This document shows positions 34,290 to 43,779 of a DNA stretch of 64,000 nt, in pieces. How positions within the stretch are numbered: the stretch's first letter is position 1; each line of letters starts with the position of its first letter. The translations under genes were made by a program, and so were the position numbers. This stretch comes from Brevibacillus reuszeri (GTDB taxonomy: Bacteria; Bacillota; Bacilli; Brevibacillales; Brevibacillaceae): contig NZ_LGIQ01000020.1 of the NCBI RefSeq assembly GCF_001187725.1, positions 48,574 through 112,573 on the forward strand, read 5' to 3'. The notes under the pieces are model-generated. The model worked only from the letters and a program-made list of their open reading frames with translations. It did not search any database and was not told where the DNA came from.

Positions 34290-34886
34290 CTATAGGTCAC
34301 GCCTGCCTTCGAGTGCCTTGGTCAGCGTTACCTCGTCGGCATATTCCAAATCTCCACCTACCGGCAAGCCATGAGCAATGCGCGTAACGCGAATCCCAAA
34401 CGGCTTGATGAGACGAGAAATGTACATCGCTGTTGCTTCACCCTCGATGTTTGGGTTGGTTGCCAGAATGACTTCCTTCACCTGCTCGTCTCCCAGACGC
34501 TTTAGCAAATCGGGAATACGGATATCCTCTGGTCCAATCCCATCCATGGGAGAGATCGCACCGTGCAGCACGTGATAATATCCTTCAAACTCCCGGGTTT
34601 TTTCCATTGCTACGACGTCCCTAGGCTCCTGCACAACACAAATGATCGATCCATCCCTGCGCTTGTCCCGACAAATATGGCATGGGTCCAAATCGGTAAT
34701 GTTGTTGCAGACCGAGCAATAGTGGAGCTGACGTTTTGCATTGACGAGTGCTTTCGCCAAATCGAGCACATCGTCTTCCTTCATGTTGAGAACAAAAAAG
34801 GCGAGCCGCCCAGCGGTCTTCGGACCAATGCCGGGCAGTTTCATAAATCCTTCAATCAGCTTAGACACCGGTTCTGGATAGAACAT
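34290..34886 (-). CDS. recR: Recombination mediator RecR
   Basis: A 198-residue protein: an HhH segment (KLPGIGPKTAGRLAFF), a C4 zinc finger (CSVCNNITDLDPCHIC), a TOPRIM domain (CVVQEPRDVVAMEKT) and a C-terminal Walker B-like tail. RecR with RecO loads RecA on SSB-coated DNA. The dnaX-yaaK-recR order is universal in Bacilli. Confidence 0.97.
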   Translation of the reverse strand: MFYPEPVSKLIEGFMKLPGIGPKTAGRLAFFVLNMKEDDVLDLAKALVNAKRQLHYCSVCNNITDLDPCHICRDKRRDGSIICVVQEPRDVVAMEKTREFEGYYHVLHGAISPMDGIGPEDIRIPDLLKRLGDEQVKEVILATNPNIEGEATAMYISRLIKPFGIRVTRIAHGLPVGGDLEYADEVTLTKALEGRRDL

Positions 34887-34926
34887 CGCGTATTACTCCT
34901 TTACCTGTCTACACACTCCTGCCTCA

Positions 34927-35247
34927 TTAAAACAGGCCTGGGATGTTCATGCCTCCAGTAAATTTACCCATTTCCTTGCCTACCATCTCATCAGCCTTGC
35001 GCAGTGCATCATTGACAGCAGTCAAAACGAGGTCTTGCAGCATTTCTACGTCCTCAGGGTCTACTACCTCAGGCTTGATCACGATATCTTTAATTTGTTT
35101 ATGGCCATCTGCTTTTACAAGCACTGCTCCGCCACCAGCGGAACCTTCTACGATTTTATCCTTCAAGCCTTCTTGCGCCTTTTGCATTTCATCTTGCATC
35201 TTTTTCACTTGCTTCATCATTTGTTGCATTTGCTGCATGTTTTTCAT
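34927..35247 (-). CDS. yaaK: YbaB/EbfC family nucleoid-associated protein
   Basis: A 106-residue protein with a Met/Gln-rich helical N-terminus, the GGGAVLVKADGHKQIKDIVIKPEVVDPEDVEMLQDL core and a helical C-terminus. It forms DNA-binding dimers. The ribosome site is GGGAGGAACCC. It lies between dnaX and recR as usual. Confidence 0.95.
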   Translation of the reverse strand: MKNMQQMQQMMKQVKKMQDEMQKAQEGLKDKIVEGSAGGGAVLVKADGHKQIKDIVIKPEVVDPEDVEMLQDLVLTAVNDALRKADEMVGKEMGKFTGGMNIPGLF

Positions 35248-35282
35248 TGAGGGTTCCTCCCTTATAGTGGTTATGAATTTAG

Positions 35283-36992
35283 TCAGTCTTTTACTTCAAC
35301 AAGCCCTTCACCAACGAGCCTTATTGCCTCGGTCAAAAACGGATCCTGCCCTTCCTCGACAGCCTCATCCCTTTGTCCCACCTGCTCATCTACGCCTTGC
35401 CACTCTTCCTCCATGACGGATAAAAGCTGCAACTGCCTGCCAAGTGCATTTGACATGACACGCTCAACGACGCTCCGAAGCTCAGGCTCCATGGTTTTGT
35501 CGCAATGAATCGGACTTTTAAAGATGACCACGACTGCATCATTGCCAGCAGCAACTGGTTGACCGTTTACAAGCCATGCCTGGTACTGGATTTTGACCTT
35601 TTTCAAATCAGTCAAAATCTGACTCCACTGCCCACGCACTTGTCTCGTGAGATTCTCATCCAGATTTTTGGCCACTTCCCGAACCCTGTTAATCGGTGTA
35701 CGGGAGCCGCCACCTGCTGCCGCAGCAATACGCCTCGGCTCAACCTTGCGGGGTTCTTCGACACTTGGTTGCCCGGGAATCATTACCTGCCCCTGGAGCA
35801 CTTGCGCCAATCTCTCTTCCAATATACGTATACGATTGGACATGCCAGACAGTTCCTCGCTGTTCATCGGCGCAGCGTCCAATATTGCTGCTCCTCCGCC
35901 TTGCGCTCCCGACGGCTGACACATTTTAACCAATGTCAGCTCAACCAGAACGCGAGCGTACGTGGACCATTTTAGCTGAGCCAGCGCTGCATTGCACATC
36001 TCAATCGTCGCATACAGATCAGGCAGCGAATACAGCTTTGCCACTTCGGCAAACTGATCGTCTATCATCGTCCGCTCCACGATCTCCTCGAGCTGCGGAG
36101 CTGTTTTCAACAGAAGCATATCGCGGTAGTAGTAGAGAAAATCATGCAAAAATTGCTCAGGGTCCTTGCCCTGTACCATCACCTGATCAAATTGCTCCAT
36201 GACCTGGGCCACATCACGCTCTACGATGTGACGGGCGAGTACGGAAAAGTAAGTTTGGGCTACTGTTCCAGTAATTTGCATGATATCACTTGCACGAACC
36301 TCGTCCTCACTATAGCTGATCGCCTGATCCAGGAGGCTCAGTGCATCACGCGCACCGCCTTCTGCCATTTTCGCAACCAGCTGAAGTGCCTGTTCCTCTA
36401 CTCGTACTCCCTGCGACTCACAAATCTTCTGGAGAAGATTGACCATTACCTTAAGTGGAATCCGGTGAAAATCAAAGCGCTGGCAACGAGAAATGATCGT
36501 TGCAGGCAGCTTGTGCGGCTCTGTTGTCGCCAAAATAAAAATGACGTGTGATGGTGGCTCCTCCAGCGTTTTAAGCAAGGCATTGAATGCCTCCGTCGTC
36601 AGCATATGCACCTCGTCAATGATGTACACCTTGTACCTGACGTCGCTTGGAGCAAATTTCACTTTGTCACGTATGTCACGGATCTCTTCGACCCCACGGT
36701 TAGACGCGGCGTCAATCTCCAGCACATCGGTTACGGAACCATTGGAGATCGCTTTGCATGTTTCGCATTGATTACACGGCTCGCCGTCTATCGGCTGCTC
36801 GCAGTTAACTGCTTTGGCCATGATCTTGGCCGCGCTTGTCTTACCCGTACCACGGGGACCGTTGAACAAATAGGCGTGGGACAGCCTGCTTTCACGTAAA
36901 GCATTACGCAAAGTAATCGTCACATGTTCTTGTCCGACTACATCCTGAAACGTCTGTGGTCGATATACGCGATATAGCGCGGTATAAGCCAT
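35283..36992 (-). CDS. dnaX: DNA polymerase III subunits gamma and tau
   Basis: A 569-residue AAA+ clamp-loader ATPase. Walker A is GPRGTGKTS (45-53), zinc Cys are at 64, 73, 76 and 79, and DEVHMLTTEAFNALLKTLEEPP is Walker B. The SRC motif is ISRCQRF, and a C-terminal tau extension contacts the polymerase. ATG at 36992 (MAYTALYRVYRPQTF) is preferred to GTG at 37004 because the latter sits on the ribosome site. I saw no obvious A-rich slippery site for a programmed gamma frameshift. Confidence 0.96.
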   Translation of the reverse strand: MAYTALYRVYRPQTFQDVVGQEHVTITLRNALRESRLSHAYLFNGPRGTGKTSAAKIMAKAVNCEQPIDGEPCNQCETCKAISNGSVTDVLEIDAASNRGVEEIRDIRDKVKFAPSDVRYKVYIIDEVHMLTTEAFNALLKTLEEPPSHVIFILATTEPHKLPATIISRCQRFDFHRIPLKVMVNLLQKICESQGVRVEEQALQLVAKMAEGGARDALSLLDQAISYSEDEVRASDIMQITGTVAQTYFSVLARHIVERDVAQVMEQFDQVMVQGKDPEQFLHDFLYYYRDMLLLKTAPQLEEIVERTMIDDQFAEVAKLYSLPDLYATIEMCNAALAQLKWSTYARVLVELTLVKMCQPSGAQGGGAAILDAAPMNSEELSGMSNRIRILEERLAQVLQGQVMIPGQPSVEEPRKVEPRRIAAAAGGGSRTPINRVREVAKNLDENLTRQVRGQWSQILTDLKKVKIQYQAWLVNGQPVAAGNDAVVVIFKSPIHCDKTMEPELRSVVERVMSNALGRQLQLLSVMEEEWQGVDEQVGQRDEAVEEGQDPFLTEAIRLVGEGLVEVKD

Positions 36993-37069
36993 GTTCTGTG
37001 ACACTCCCCATCTGCACAGTCCTCTTCCATATTCAATTTATTATACACTATCGAGGTGGTTCATACAAA

Positions 37070-37100
37070 GAAAACGCCCCATCACATATGTGCGGGACGC
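37070..37100 (-). terminator. Likely terminator after the PAS kinase gene
   Basis: An imperfect stem (GCGTCCCGCACA/TGTGATGGGGCG) followed by TTTTCTTT on the minus strand, 20 bp past the stop. Confidence 0.5.
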
Positions 37101-37119
37101 TTCTGGTGTATACCGTTTC

Positions 37120-38550
37120 TTACAGATACGGCAGCATAATGTGAAAGGTCGTTCCGTACCCCTTTGACGAGACACGAATCTGTCCACCGATGTCGTGTAT
37201 GATTTTTTGACAAACCGACAATCCAAGTCCTGTTCCTTCTTCTTTTGTTGTAAAAAACGGATCGAAAATCTTGTCGATGATGTACAGCGGAATACCAGGC
37301 CCTGTATCGTGGATATCAATGCTCACACGATCCCCATCCTGATCGATATGGTGAGAAATCTGGAGTGTCCCCTGTTCTCCCATCGCCTCAATCCCGTTTT
37401 TACAAATATTGATAAATACTTGCTTTAACAGCTCATTGTCACCAACGACCATCGGCATTTTCCCTTGTGAGGTAAAGCGAACATCGATTCCGTAGAGGAG
37501 AGCCTGTGATTCAACAATAGGTAGAATCTCACCAAAGACGGTATTGAGATCAACCATGCAGTATTGAATATCGCGTGGCTTGCTCAAAAGTAAAAATTCA
37601 CTGACGAGCGAATTAATCCGGTTAATTTCCGTAAGCATGATTTCGGTATACGTTTTTTCCCGATCCATGCCACTGTCAGCAAACGATTTCAAGAACATTT
37701 GCAAAAATCCCTTGATAGAGGTAAGGGGATTGCGAATTTCATGAGCTGTGCCGGCAGCAATTTGTCCAATCATGGCAAGGCGCTCATTTCGCTCAATCTT
37801 TTGCTCAAAGGATCGTAAATTGGTGATATCTTTAAACAGAACAAACGCTCCTACGGTCTTGCCACACTCATCTTGCAGCGTGTTGGCATCCACGATCAGC
37901 TCATAACGCTGGTTGTCGTTTGTCCATGATGTCGCGATGTTTTGAAGCTTTACGCCTTCCAACAACTCTTTTTTGATGAGGCGATGCTGCTCCGGTATGC
38001 CTGAAAAGACTTGATCTACATGTTTGTTGATTACACTCAGTCTCTCCATGCCAAGCAGCTTGCACGCTGTCTGACTCGCCTCGATAATGTAAGCATGCTC
38101 ATCTAGAATGAATAAGCCCAGACTCGTATCATGAGTGAGTTTGCCCAGCAAGCGCTCAGACAGCAATTGATTGGTTTCCTGCACCAATTGATATAAATGA
38201 ATCAGATAAAGCTCCTGCTCATCTTGTTGTCTGAGTATCATCACAGGAGTTTTTTTGGATCTTCCATGTTTATCACGCCAGTCAATCTCCACGCTTGAAC
38301 CTGCTTCTACCTCTCTGTGTAGAAGCTCCTCATACAATTGTTCTGCTGAGCCTTGGTAAGGAAGGATCGTCTGAAACGGTTGTTTCACAAGTTGATCACG
38401 TGAATATCCGGTTACACGAAGCAGTTGTTCGTTGACTTCCACGATACTACCCGCTTGATTCACCAATAAAACGGCAGTAGGCAGTTGATGCATGAACCGC
38501 TGCAATCGTCCGGACGAGCCTACGAGATGTAACGAAAAAGATGCACTCAC
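37120..38550 (-). CDS. PAS-domain histidine kinase, sporulation-kinase-like
   Basis: A soluble kinase of about 476 residues. It has two PAS domains (about 15-90 and 135-245) followed by HisKA with phospho-acceptor His270 (AHEIRNPLTSIKGFLQ) and a HATPase with N and G boxes (NICKNGIEAM, DTGPGIP, GTGLGLSVCQ). There are no membrane segments and no receiver domain. This layout resembles the KinA/KinE sensor kinases that feed Spo0F, and no response regulator gene is adjacent. GTG at 38550 is chosen for its GGGGGGAC ribosome site; longer starts lack one. It is inserted between SRP RNA and dnaX, which are neighbours in Bacillus. Confidence 0.88.
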   Translation of the reverse strand: MSASFSLHLVGSSGRLQRFMHQLPTAVLLVNQAGSIVEVNEQLLRVTGYSRDQLVKQPFQTILPYQGSAEQLYEELLHREVEAGSSVEIDWRDKHGRSKKTPVMILRQQDEQELYLIHLYQLVQETNQLLSERLLGKLTHDTSLGLFILDEHAYIIEASQTACKLLGMERLSVINKHVDQVFSGIPEQHRLIKKELLEGVKLQNIATSWTNDNQRYELIVDANTLQDECGKTVGAFVLFKDITNLRSFEQKIERNERLAMIGQIAAGTAHEIRNPLTSIKGFLQMFLKSFADSGMDREKTYTEIMLTEINRINSLVSEFLLLSKPRDIQYCMVDLNTVFGEILPIVESQALLYGIDVRFTSQGKMPMVVGDNELLKQVFINICKNGIEAMGEQGTLQISHHIDQDGDRVSIDIHDTGPGIPLYIIDKIFDPFFTTKEEGTGLGLSVCQKIIHDIGGQIRVSSKGYGTTFHIMLPYL

Positions 38551-38794
38551 AGCTTGTCCCCCCTGGCCTATGACGTACTTTAAGTGTGAAATCATGTAGT
38601 TGTGATTTCTTCTACCATAATGAAAATTTCGTGAAAAAGTACGCAAAACCTGCTCTGGAAAGGAAAGGATTGAATGGAAATGTTTCGCTAGGTATCGCCA
38701 AAAATCAACAAAAAATGATTAGCTCGATTAATATTCTTCGCTTTATCAGACGGATTGGCACAGTTAACGTTTCCAAATTTTGTTGCGTGAACAA

Positions 38795-38832
38795 ATAAAA
38801 ATAGCATGCTCCCGTTAGGAAACATGCTATTT
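38795..38832 (-). terminator. Terminator of the SRP RNA gene
   Basis: Stem AAATAGCATG/CATGCTATTT followed by TTATTTG on the minus strand, about 20 bp after the predicted RNA 3' end. Confidence 0.75.
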
Positions 38833-38850
38833 ACCTATTCGTATAGAAGT

Positions 38851-39117
38851 ACCGTGCACCTATCTTCGATAATTCTCATCCAAGCGTTACTTATGGTAGC
38901 AGCTCAGAACAGGCTACCCTGCGGCACACGCGATGATCCACTTATGGCTGCTTCCTTCCGGACCTGACCAGGTTCATGGGTTCGCGTTGCACAGGACCCG
39001 CTCCTCAACACCGCCGCCATAAGGCAGCCTCACATAAGAAAACCTAGGATAGGAATTCAACCCTGCTATTGCGGATTGCAGGTTACAGGGCACCGCAACC
39101 TCCCCGTCTAGCACGGT
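38851..39117 (-). ncRNA. ffs: Signal recognition particle RNA (large bacterial 6S/scRNA type)
   Basis: About 267 nt. The 5' end ACCGTGC and 3' end GCACGGT pair to close the molecule. The helix 8 core GGTCCGGAAGGAAGCAGCC (38946-38964), which binds Ffh, is intact. GGGGAGGTTGCGGTGCC and CCGCAGGGTAGCC form the Alu-domain helices. This is the long form with an Alu domain found in Bacilli. In Bacillus the gene (scr) lies directly before dnaX; here a kinase gene intervenes. Confidence 0.96.
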
Positions 39118-39123
39118 AGAATT

Positions 39124-39152
39124 AGAATACCAAAGATACGAAGCGATAGCAA
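39124..39152 (-). promoter_or_regulatory. Sigma-A promoter of SRP RNA
   Basis: TTGCTA and TATTCT on the minus strand with a 17-bp spacer; the start would fall within a few bases of the predicted RNA 5' end. Confidence 0.7.
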
Positions 39153-39185
39153 GGCGAAAAGGCATCCAATGGAGGGAAAAGCATC

Positions 39186-40925
39186 CTACGCTTGTCCCTG
39201 CTTCTTTTGCAGCCTCTCTAAGACAGCGGTTTCATGATTATTCTGCTGCTCAATTCGAAACGCCCCCTGATCAAAAGCCTGCTGAAAGACTTTGACGATC
39301 TTTGGGTCAAATTGTGATTGGATTCCGCGTAAAATTTCTTCATAAGCTTCAGTTGCAGTCATCGCCTTACGGTAAGAACGGGTAGACGTCATCGCATCGA
39401 AGGTATCGGCAACAGCAAGGATGCGACCAATTAGGGGAATTTCTTCTCCTTTTAATCGATTGGGATAGCCGTGTCCATCCCAACGCTCATGGTGATGTCT
39501 GACACCCGGGCTGACATGCGCCAGACTCTCGATTTGTTCTACGATATCGGCACCGATCGAGGAATGCTGCTTCATCCGCTCATATTCTTCAGCGGTTAGT
39601 CTTCCATTTTTCAGAAGAACATCATCCGGAATCGCTACTTTTCCGATATCATGCATCAAGCTGGCATAGCGTAGATCATCTCGTGAAACCGTTTGGCAAT
39701 CGATCGGGTCCATATGATCGTAAATAATAAGTGCATAATGGGTGACCCTTTCTGTATGCCCAGCCGTATACGGATCCTTCATTTCTACTGCCAGATAAAA
39801 GCTGCGCACGATTTGATCCAGTTCTTTTTGCAGGTATTCCCGCTCACGGCCAATCAGAGCGTGCAGCTGTTCTGCCATCTGGTTAAATTTCCGTTCCAGC
39901 ATCGTAATCTCTTCCATCCCCTGAATCGGAACACGAACAGAAAAATCGCCCTTCAATAAAACATCGGTTGCCTCTACCAACGTATAGATCGGCTTTCTTA
40001 CCCAATGAGAAAGCCTATGGGCAACATACGCAGAAAAGCCAACAATAGCAATGATGGTGCAAAGCAAAATGATATGCAAGCGGTCCAAACGGCTGGTAAT
40101 ATCATCTCCTGGCAGCCACTCCACATACACATTGCCACTCGATGGAGAGACTTGTAGATAGGCGTACACTAGCTTTCCATTTTCGCGAAAGGAAAAAACC
40201 TCTCCCTCGTGGGAATTTTTTATCGATCTGCTCAAGGAGGCGTATTCCGAAAGCCCTTGAACTTGCTTGCCTAATTTGTCCGGGTCCGAATGAATGAGAA
40301 TTTTTCCGGTCGGGGAGATTACCATCAGTTCTTTATGAGTATGTAAAACGTTTGTTTTCAGCCAGGTTGCCATTACATCCAATTTTATTTCGACTAACAA
40401 AATACCGATCGATTTTCCCTCGTTATTGCTCACCCGCTGGGAAACAAACATCGATTTTTGGTTGCTGATCTGATCCAATCGGCTGTAGAGCCAGATTTGA
40501 CTGTCCTTCAGACCGATATCCTCTGGATTTAGCCAAAAGGGACGGCGACTATTTCGATCCCATCCCGCTTCCTCTCGCATTGAAAATGTGCGAAGGTCGT
40601 CGCGTAGCAGATGGATATTGCCCACGGTTTCATGCGTATAGGCAAAATGTAAAAAAACACCTCTTACTGAATTTACGTCCGAGAGACTGTCAGCCACTTT
40701 CAATACAGGATGTTCTGCGAGACGGCTGGTTTCATTTTGCATGTTTCGGAAATATAAGATCAACTGCTCATCAATCAGGTTAAGATGCATGCCGATGCTT
40801 GTTTCATATTGACCATACACAGCCTCTTGCGCTTCTTTGTAAAAGAGAAAGCAAATAAACAAAATCGGGAGCAGGCTCAGCAGCAGAAATGTTGCAAATA
40901 GTCGGTCTTTTAGTTTCAAAAGCAC
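39186..40925 (-). CDS. Membrane HD-GYP phosphodiesterase with Cache sensor and HAMP
   Basis: About 579 residues. An N-terminal membrane segment (FATFLLLSLLPILFICFLF) is followed by a Cache-type extracellular sensor (about 40-275), a second span (IILLCTIIAIVGFSAYV), a HAMP linker and a C-terminal HD-GYP domain. The metal motif HDIGK and the loop HHERWDGHGYPNRLKG are complete. It probably hydrolyses cyclic-di-GMP in response to an outside ligand. GTG at 40925 has GGGGGAGC upstream; a longer frame is unlikely. Confidence 0.88.
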   Translation of the reverse strand: MLLKLKDRLFATFLLLSLLPILFICFLFYKEAQEAVYGQYETSIGMHLNLIDEQLILYFRNMQNETSRLAEHPVLKVADSLSDVNSVRGVFLHFAYTHETVGNIHLLRDDLRTFSMREEAGWDRNSRRPFWLNPEDIGLKDSQIWLYSRLDQISNQKSMFVSQRVSNNEGKSIGILLVEIKLDVMATWLKTNVLHTHKELMVISPTGKILIHSDPDKLGKQVQGLSEYASLSRSIKNSHEGEVFSFRENGKLVYAYLQVSPSSGNVYVEWLPGDDITSRLDRLHIILLCTIIAIVGFSAYVAHRLSHWVRKPIYTLVEATDVLLKGDFSVRVPIQGMEEITMLERKFNQMAEQLHALIGREREYLQKELDQIVRSFYLAVEMKDPYTAGHTERVTHYALIIYDHMDPIDCQTVSRDDLRYASLMHDIGKVAIPDDVLLKNGRLTAEEYERMKQHSSIGADIVEQIESLAHVSPGVRHHHERWDGHGYPNRLKGEEIPLIGRILAVADTFDAMTSTRSYRKAMTATEAYEEILRGIQSQFDPKIVKVFQQAFDQGAFRIEQQNNHETAVLERLQKKQGQA

Positions 40926-41151
40926 AAGGCTCCCCCTTCCTTTTCGCGCTATAGGGATATAGAAGTTACATTCCATCATTTCCCAACATTGGTACAGATG
41001 CAATCTACGTGTCACTTCCCTATTTCCGCGCTAAATGAAAAGGTAAACCTCTGTTTTTATCAGACAGGATTCTTTTTGGCACATAGACAAACCCTGTATC
41101 GCGTATTATCCTAGCTAAGACAAAAATGCTGTATGTAAGGAGATACATGAT

Positions 41152-42042
41152 ATGAAATACGTTCTGTTGGTCTTTTTAGGGGCATGCAGCTACGGAATTT
41201 TATCGACCATTGTAAAGCTCGCTTACGGGCAAGGATATTCTCCAGCAGAAGTGATCGGTGGTCAAATGTTTTTCGGTTTTTTGCTTACCTGGATTCCAGC
41301 TCTCTTCTTTTTGCGGACCAAGCCGAATAAGCGGCAGCTGATGCTGCTTGTGGCAGTAGGTATAGCCGTCGGTTCTACGGGCGTTTTTTATTACAATGCC
41401 CTTCAGTCCATACCGGCCTCCATCGCCATCGTCCTGCTATTCCAATTTACATGGATGGGGGTGCTGGCAGAAGCAATCATCTCCCGGCGTCGACCCGACA
41501 CCCCAACACTATTCTCTCTCGGGCTGCTGCTGATCGGAACACTCCTGTCAGGTGGCTTGTTTGAAACGGGGGGCCTGGCACAGTTTCATCTTACCGGCGT
41601 CATTTTCGGATTATTGGCTGCTGTTGCTTACACGTTATTTATCCTCTTCAGTGGTAAAGCGGCGGTCACCGTAAACCCGTGGATACGCAGCTCTGGCATG
41701 GCGACTGGGTCATTCTTACTCGTCGCATGCATATATCCACCTGTGTTTGTTTGGAACGGTGCCTTGTGGGACGGACTTTTTCCCTATGTGTTCTTGCTTG
41801 CCTTTTTTGGCATTCTCATTCCTACCGTTTGCTTCAATTTTGGTGTCCCTCACATCGGACCAGGAATGGCTGCCATTTTAGGTGCTGCCGAGCTGCCTAT
41901 GGCCGTTTTTTCTTCGTTCATCATCCTGCATGAATCGGTCTCTTGGTTGCAGGTGGTAGGTGTCGTCATCATCCTGATCGGAATAATCCTGCCCGAGCTG
42001 ATGCGCAAGCGCGGAAAGCGACAAGAAGCGTCGCTTTCCTGA
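41152..42042 (+). CDS. EamA family (DMT superfamily) transporter
   Basis: A 296-residue protein with ten predicted membrane segments arranged as two EamA repeats. It is of the drug/metabolite exporter superfamily; the substrate is unknown. The ribosome site is AAGGAGAT. It is convergent with a second EamA gene, only 24 bp away and on the other strand. Confidence 0.88.
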   Translation: MKYVLLVFLGACSYGILSTIVKLAYGQGYSPAEVIGGQMFFGFLLTWIPALFFLRTKPNKRQLMLLVAVGIAVGSTGVFYYNALQSIPASIAIVLLFQFTWMGVLAEAIISRRRPDTPTLFSLGLLLIGTLLSGGLFETGGLAQFHLTGVIFGLLAAVAYTLFILFSGKAAVTVNPWIRSSGMATGSFLLVACIYPPVFVWNGALWDGLFPYVFLLAFFGILIPTVCFNFGVPHIGPGMAAILGAAELPMAVFSSFIILHESVSWLQVVGVVIILIGIILPELMRKRGKRQEASLS

Positions 42043-42066
42043 GCTTGTCCGTTTACACACATAGAC

Positions 42067-42945
42067 TCAGCTGTCCTGATTACTGAGCTCGGTAACGTAA
42101 ATGCCTGCCAGCATCAGAAAGACGCCAGTCAACACGACAGCCGTAACGGGCTCACCCCAGAGCAGCCAGGAAAAGAAAAATGCAAAAACGGCTTCCAGCG
42201 ATAGCAAAATGCTGACATGGACGGGTGGCGAAAATTGCTGGGCTTTGATTTGAACCACATACGCAAGCAAGGTTCCTATCAGGCAATCAAACCAATAGGC
42301 AAACCATCCATAGGAGCTGAGCGGCCCTGGAATCGGTTCGGTAAAGATCGCGATAACTAAATCGATCAGCCCTACCACCAGCAGCTGAATCATCACAAAG
42401 CCGAGTGTGTCTATTTCCGCTTTCTTTTCGTAAACGCGGTCTACCATCAGGATGTGCATGGCAAAAAAGATTGCACATAAAAAGACGAGCATGTCTCCAA
42501 AGGAGATCCCTGTCCACTCTCCTTCTCCAGACAAGCATGCAAGTCCGATGAAAGCCAAGATGCTACCAATGATCGCTCCCTTGCCTACAGCTTTTCTCCG
42601 CCACAGGAAGTACAGAAAAGGCACCAGCACTACATTGGTTCCCGTAATGACCCCTGCCTTGCCCGGGGTCGTACGATCGATTCCTAATAGCTGCAGGGTA
42701 AAGGCAGCGCAGAGTACCACACCACATAGTGCTCCTTGTATCCATACATCACGCCCAAACATCCGCAGCCTTTTCCAAATAAACGGAAGTAGGATCAATG
42801 CCGCAAGAAGAAATCTCGTACCCAGAAAATAAAAAGGGGTGATCTCTAGCAGCAAATCTTTGCTCAAAATAAAGGTGTAGCCCCAGGCCAAGGCAATAAT
42901 AAACAGCGACAGATCTGCCCAGAGCAGTTGCTTCTTTGTTGCCAT
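42067..42945 (-). CDS. EamA family (DMT superfamily) transporter
   Basis: A 292-residue ten-span exporter (ALAWGYTFILSKDLLLEITPFYFLGTRFLLAALILLPF at the N-terminus is typical of the RhaT/EamA group). ATG at 42945 follows GGAGAGAAAG; the longer frame reaching 43131 runs over the DedA end and a terminator and is rejected. The two EamA copies are not close to each other in sequence. Confidence 0.88.
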   Translation of the reverse strand: MATKKQLLWADLSLFIIALAWGYTFILSKDLLLEITPFYFLGTRFLLAALILLPFIWKRLRMFGRDVWIQGALCGVVLCAAFTLQLLGIDRTTPGKAGVITGTNVVLVPFLYFLWRRKAVGKGAIIGSILAFIGLACLSGEGEWTGISFGDMLVFLCAIFFAMHILMVDRVYEKKAEIDTLGFVMIQLLVVGLIDLVIAIFTEPIPGPLSSYGWFAYWFDCLIGTLLAYVVQIKAQQFSPPVHVSILLSLEAVFAFFFSWLLWGEPVTAVVLTGVFLMLAGIYVTELSNQDS

Positions 42946-43020
42946 GCTTCTTTCTCTCCTCTCACTCTCATCTATTATAATGGGTGTGACAGCAGGAGAT
43001 AAGAAAACAAAACGAGCCAT

Positions 43021-43063
43021 ATCCACTTTTCTGAAAAATGTCGAGACGTTTTTCATAGAAAAA
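43021..43063. repeat. Dispersed hairpin repeat, copy 2
   Basis: Matches the element at 20803-20845 at 37 of 43 positions, with the same central hairpin (TGAAAAATG..GACGTTTTTCA). It lies beside the DedA terminator. Confidence 0.65.
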
Positions 43064-43091
43064 AATCCTCTGCCGCAGCAGAAGATTTTTT
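43059..43091 (-). terminator. Terminator of the methyltransferase-DedA unit
   Basis: A stem around TTCTGC/GCAGAG with flanking A and T runs (seven T on the minus strand), 18 bp past the DedA stop. Confidence 0.8.
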
Positions 43092-43108
43092 GGGGTATCC
43101 GTGCTTGA

Positions 43109-43765
43109 CTATTCGTTTCTTTCACGATCATTCACCAGAGTCTGTGTTGATAAAACAGAGACTCTTTTTCTTTTCCATACCTTATATCCGTAAATGCCTG
43201 CTGCCGCCAAGAGCGCCAAACCCGCAATGCCGACAACCATGCCCTGGTTAAAGATACTTAGGAATGCATTCAAATTGGCTACATTGTTTCCCATGAAATG
43301 TCCGGCAAAAAACAAAATCACGGTCCACAAAAGCCCCGTCGTATAAGAGAATGCCGCATAACGACCAAACGTCATCTTGCCGATCCCCACCAGATAAGGA
43401 ACGACGTGTCTAACGACAGGCAAAAAATAACTGATACATAGTGCATAGCTCCCGTATTTCTCCAAAAGAGTCTGCGCCTGCTGCACGTATTTGCCCATTC
43501 CCTTTTTCCGACCGATCCAGTTCAGCGCAGGCGCACCCAACACTCGCCCCAGGACGTAGCCCAAAGACAAGCCGGAAACAACCCCCAAATACGTCGCAAT
43601 AAAGGCAGGGAGAATCTCCAAAACATGCATCGAGGTCAGAACTCCGGCAGACAGGACGATAACCTCATCGGGAATCGGCATACCTACGATTCCGAGCCAC
43701 AATGTAAAAAAGAGAGCAAAATATCCAAACTGGCCCACTGACTCGGTCAGCATTTCCACCATCAT
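43109..43765 (-). CDS. DedA family membrane protein
   Basis: A 218-residue SNARE-associated/DedA protein with GIVGMPIPDEVIVLSAG and the conserved PVVRHVVPYLVGIGKM segment. DedA proteins are membrane lipid transporters (undecaprenyl phosphate or phosphatidylethanolamine flipping has been shown for some). The ribosome site is AGGAGGAT. It follows the methyltransferase gene by 14 bp; a shared promoter and lipid role are likely. Confidence 0.9.
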   Translation of the reverse strand: MMVEMLTESVGQFGYFALFFTLWLGIVGMPIPDEVIVLSAGVLTSMHVLEILPAFIATYLGVVSGLSLGYVLGRVLGAPALNWIGRKKGMGKYVQQAQTLLEKYGSYALCISYFLPVVRHVVPYLVGIGKMTFGRYAAFSYTTGLLWTVILFFAGHFMGNNVANLNAFLSIFNQGMVVGIAGLALLAAAGIYGYKVWKRKRVSVLSTQTLVNDRERNE

Positions 43766-43779
43766 TATTGATTATCCTC

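Noticed and set aside
35283..36992. Programmed frameshift for a gamma form of DnaX
   Set aside because: No A-rich slippery heptamer with downstream stem was recognised.
42946..43131. N-terminal extension of the second EamA protein to 43131
   Set aside because: It would run through a terminator, a repeat and the end of the DedA gene; ATG 42945 has a proper ribosome site.
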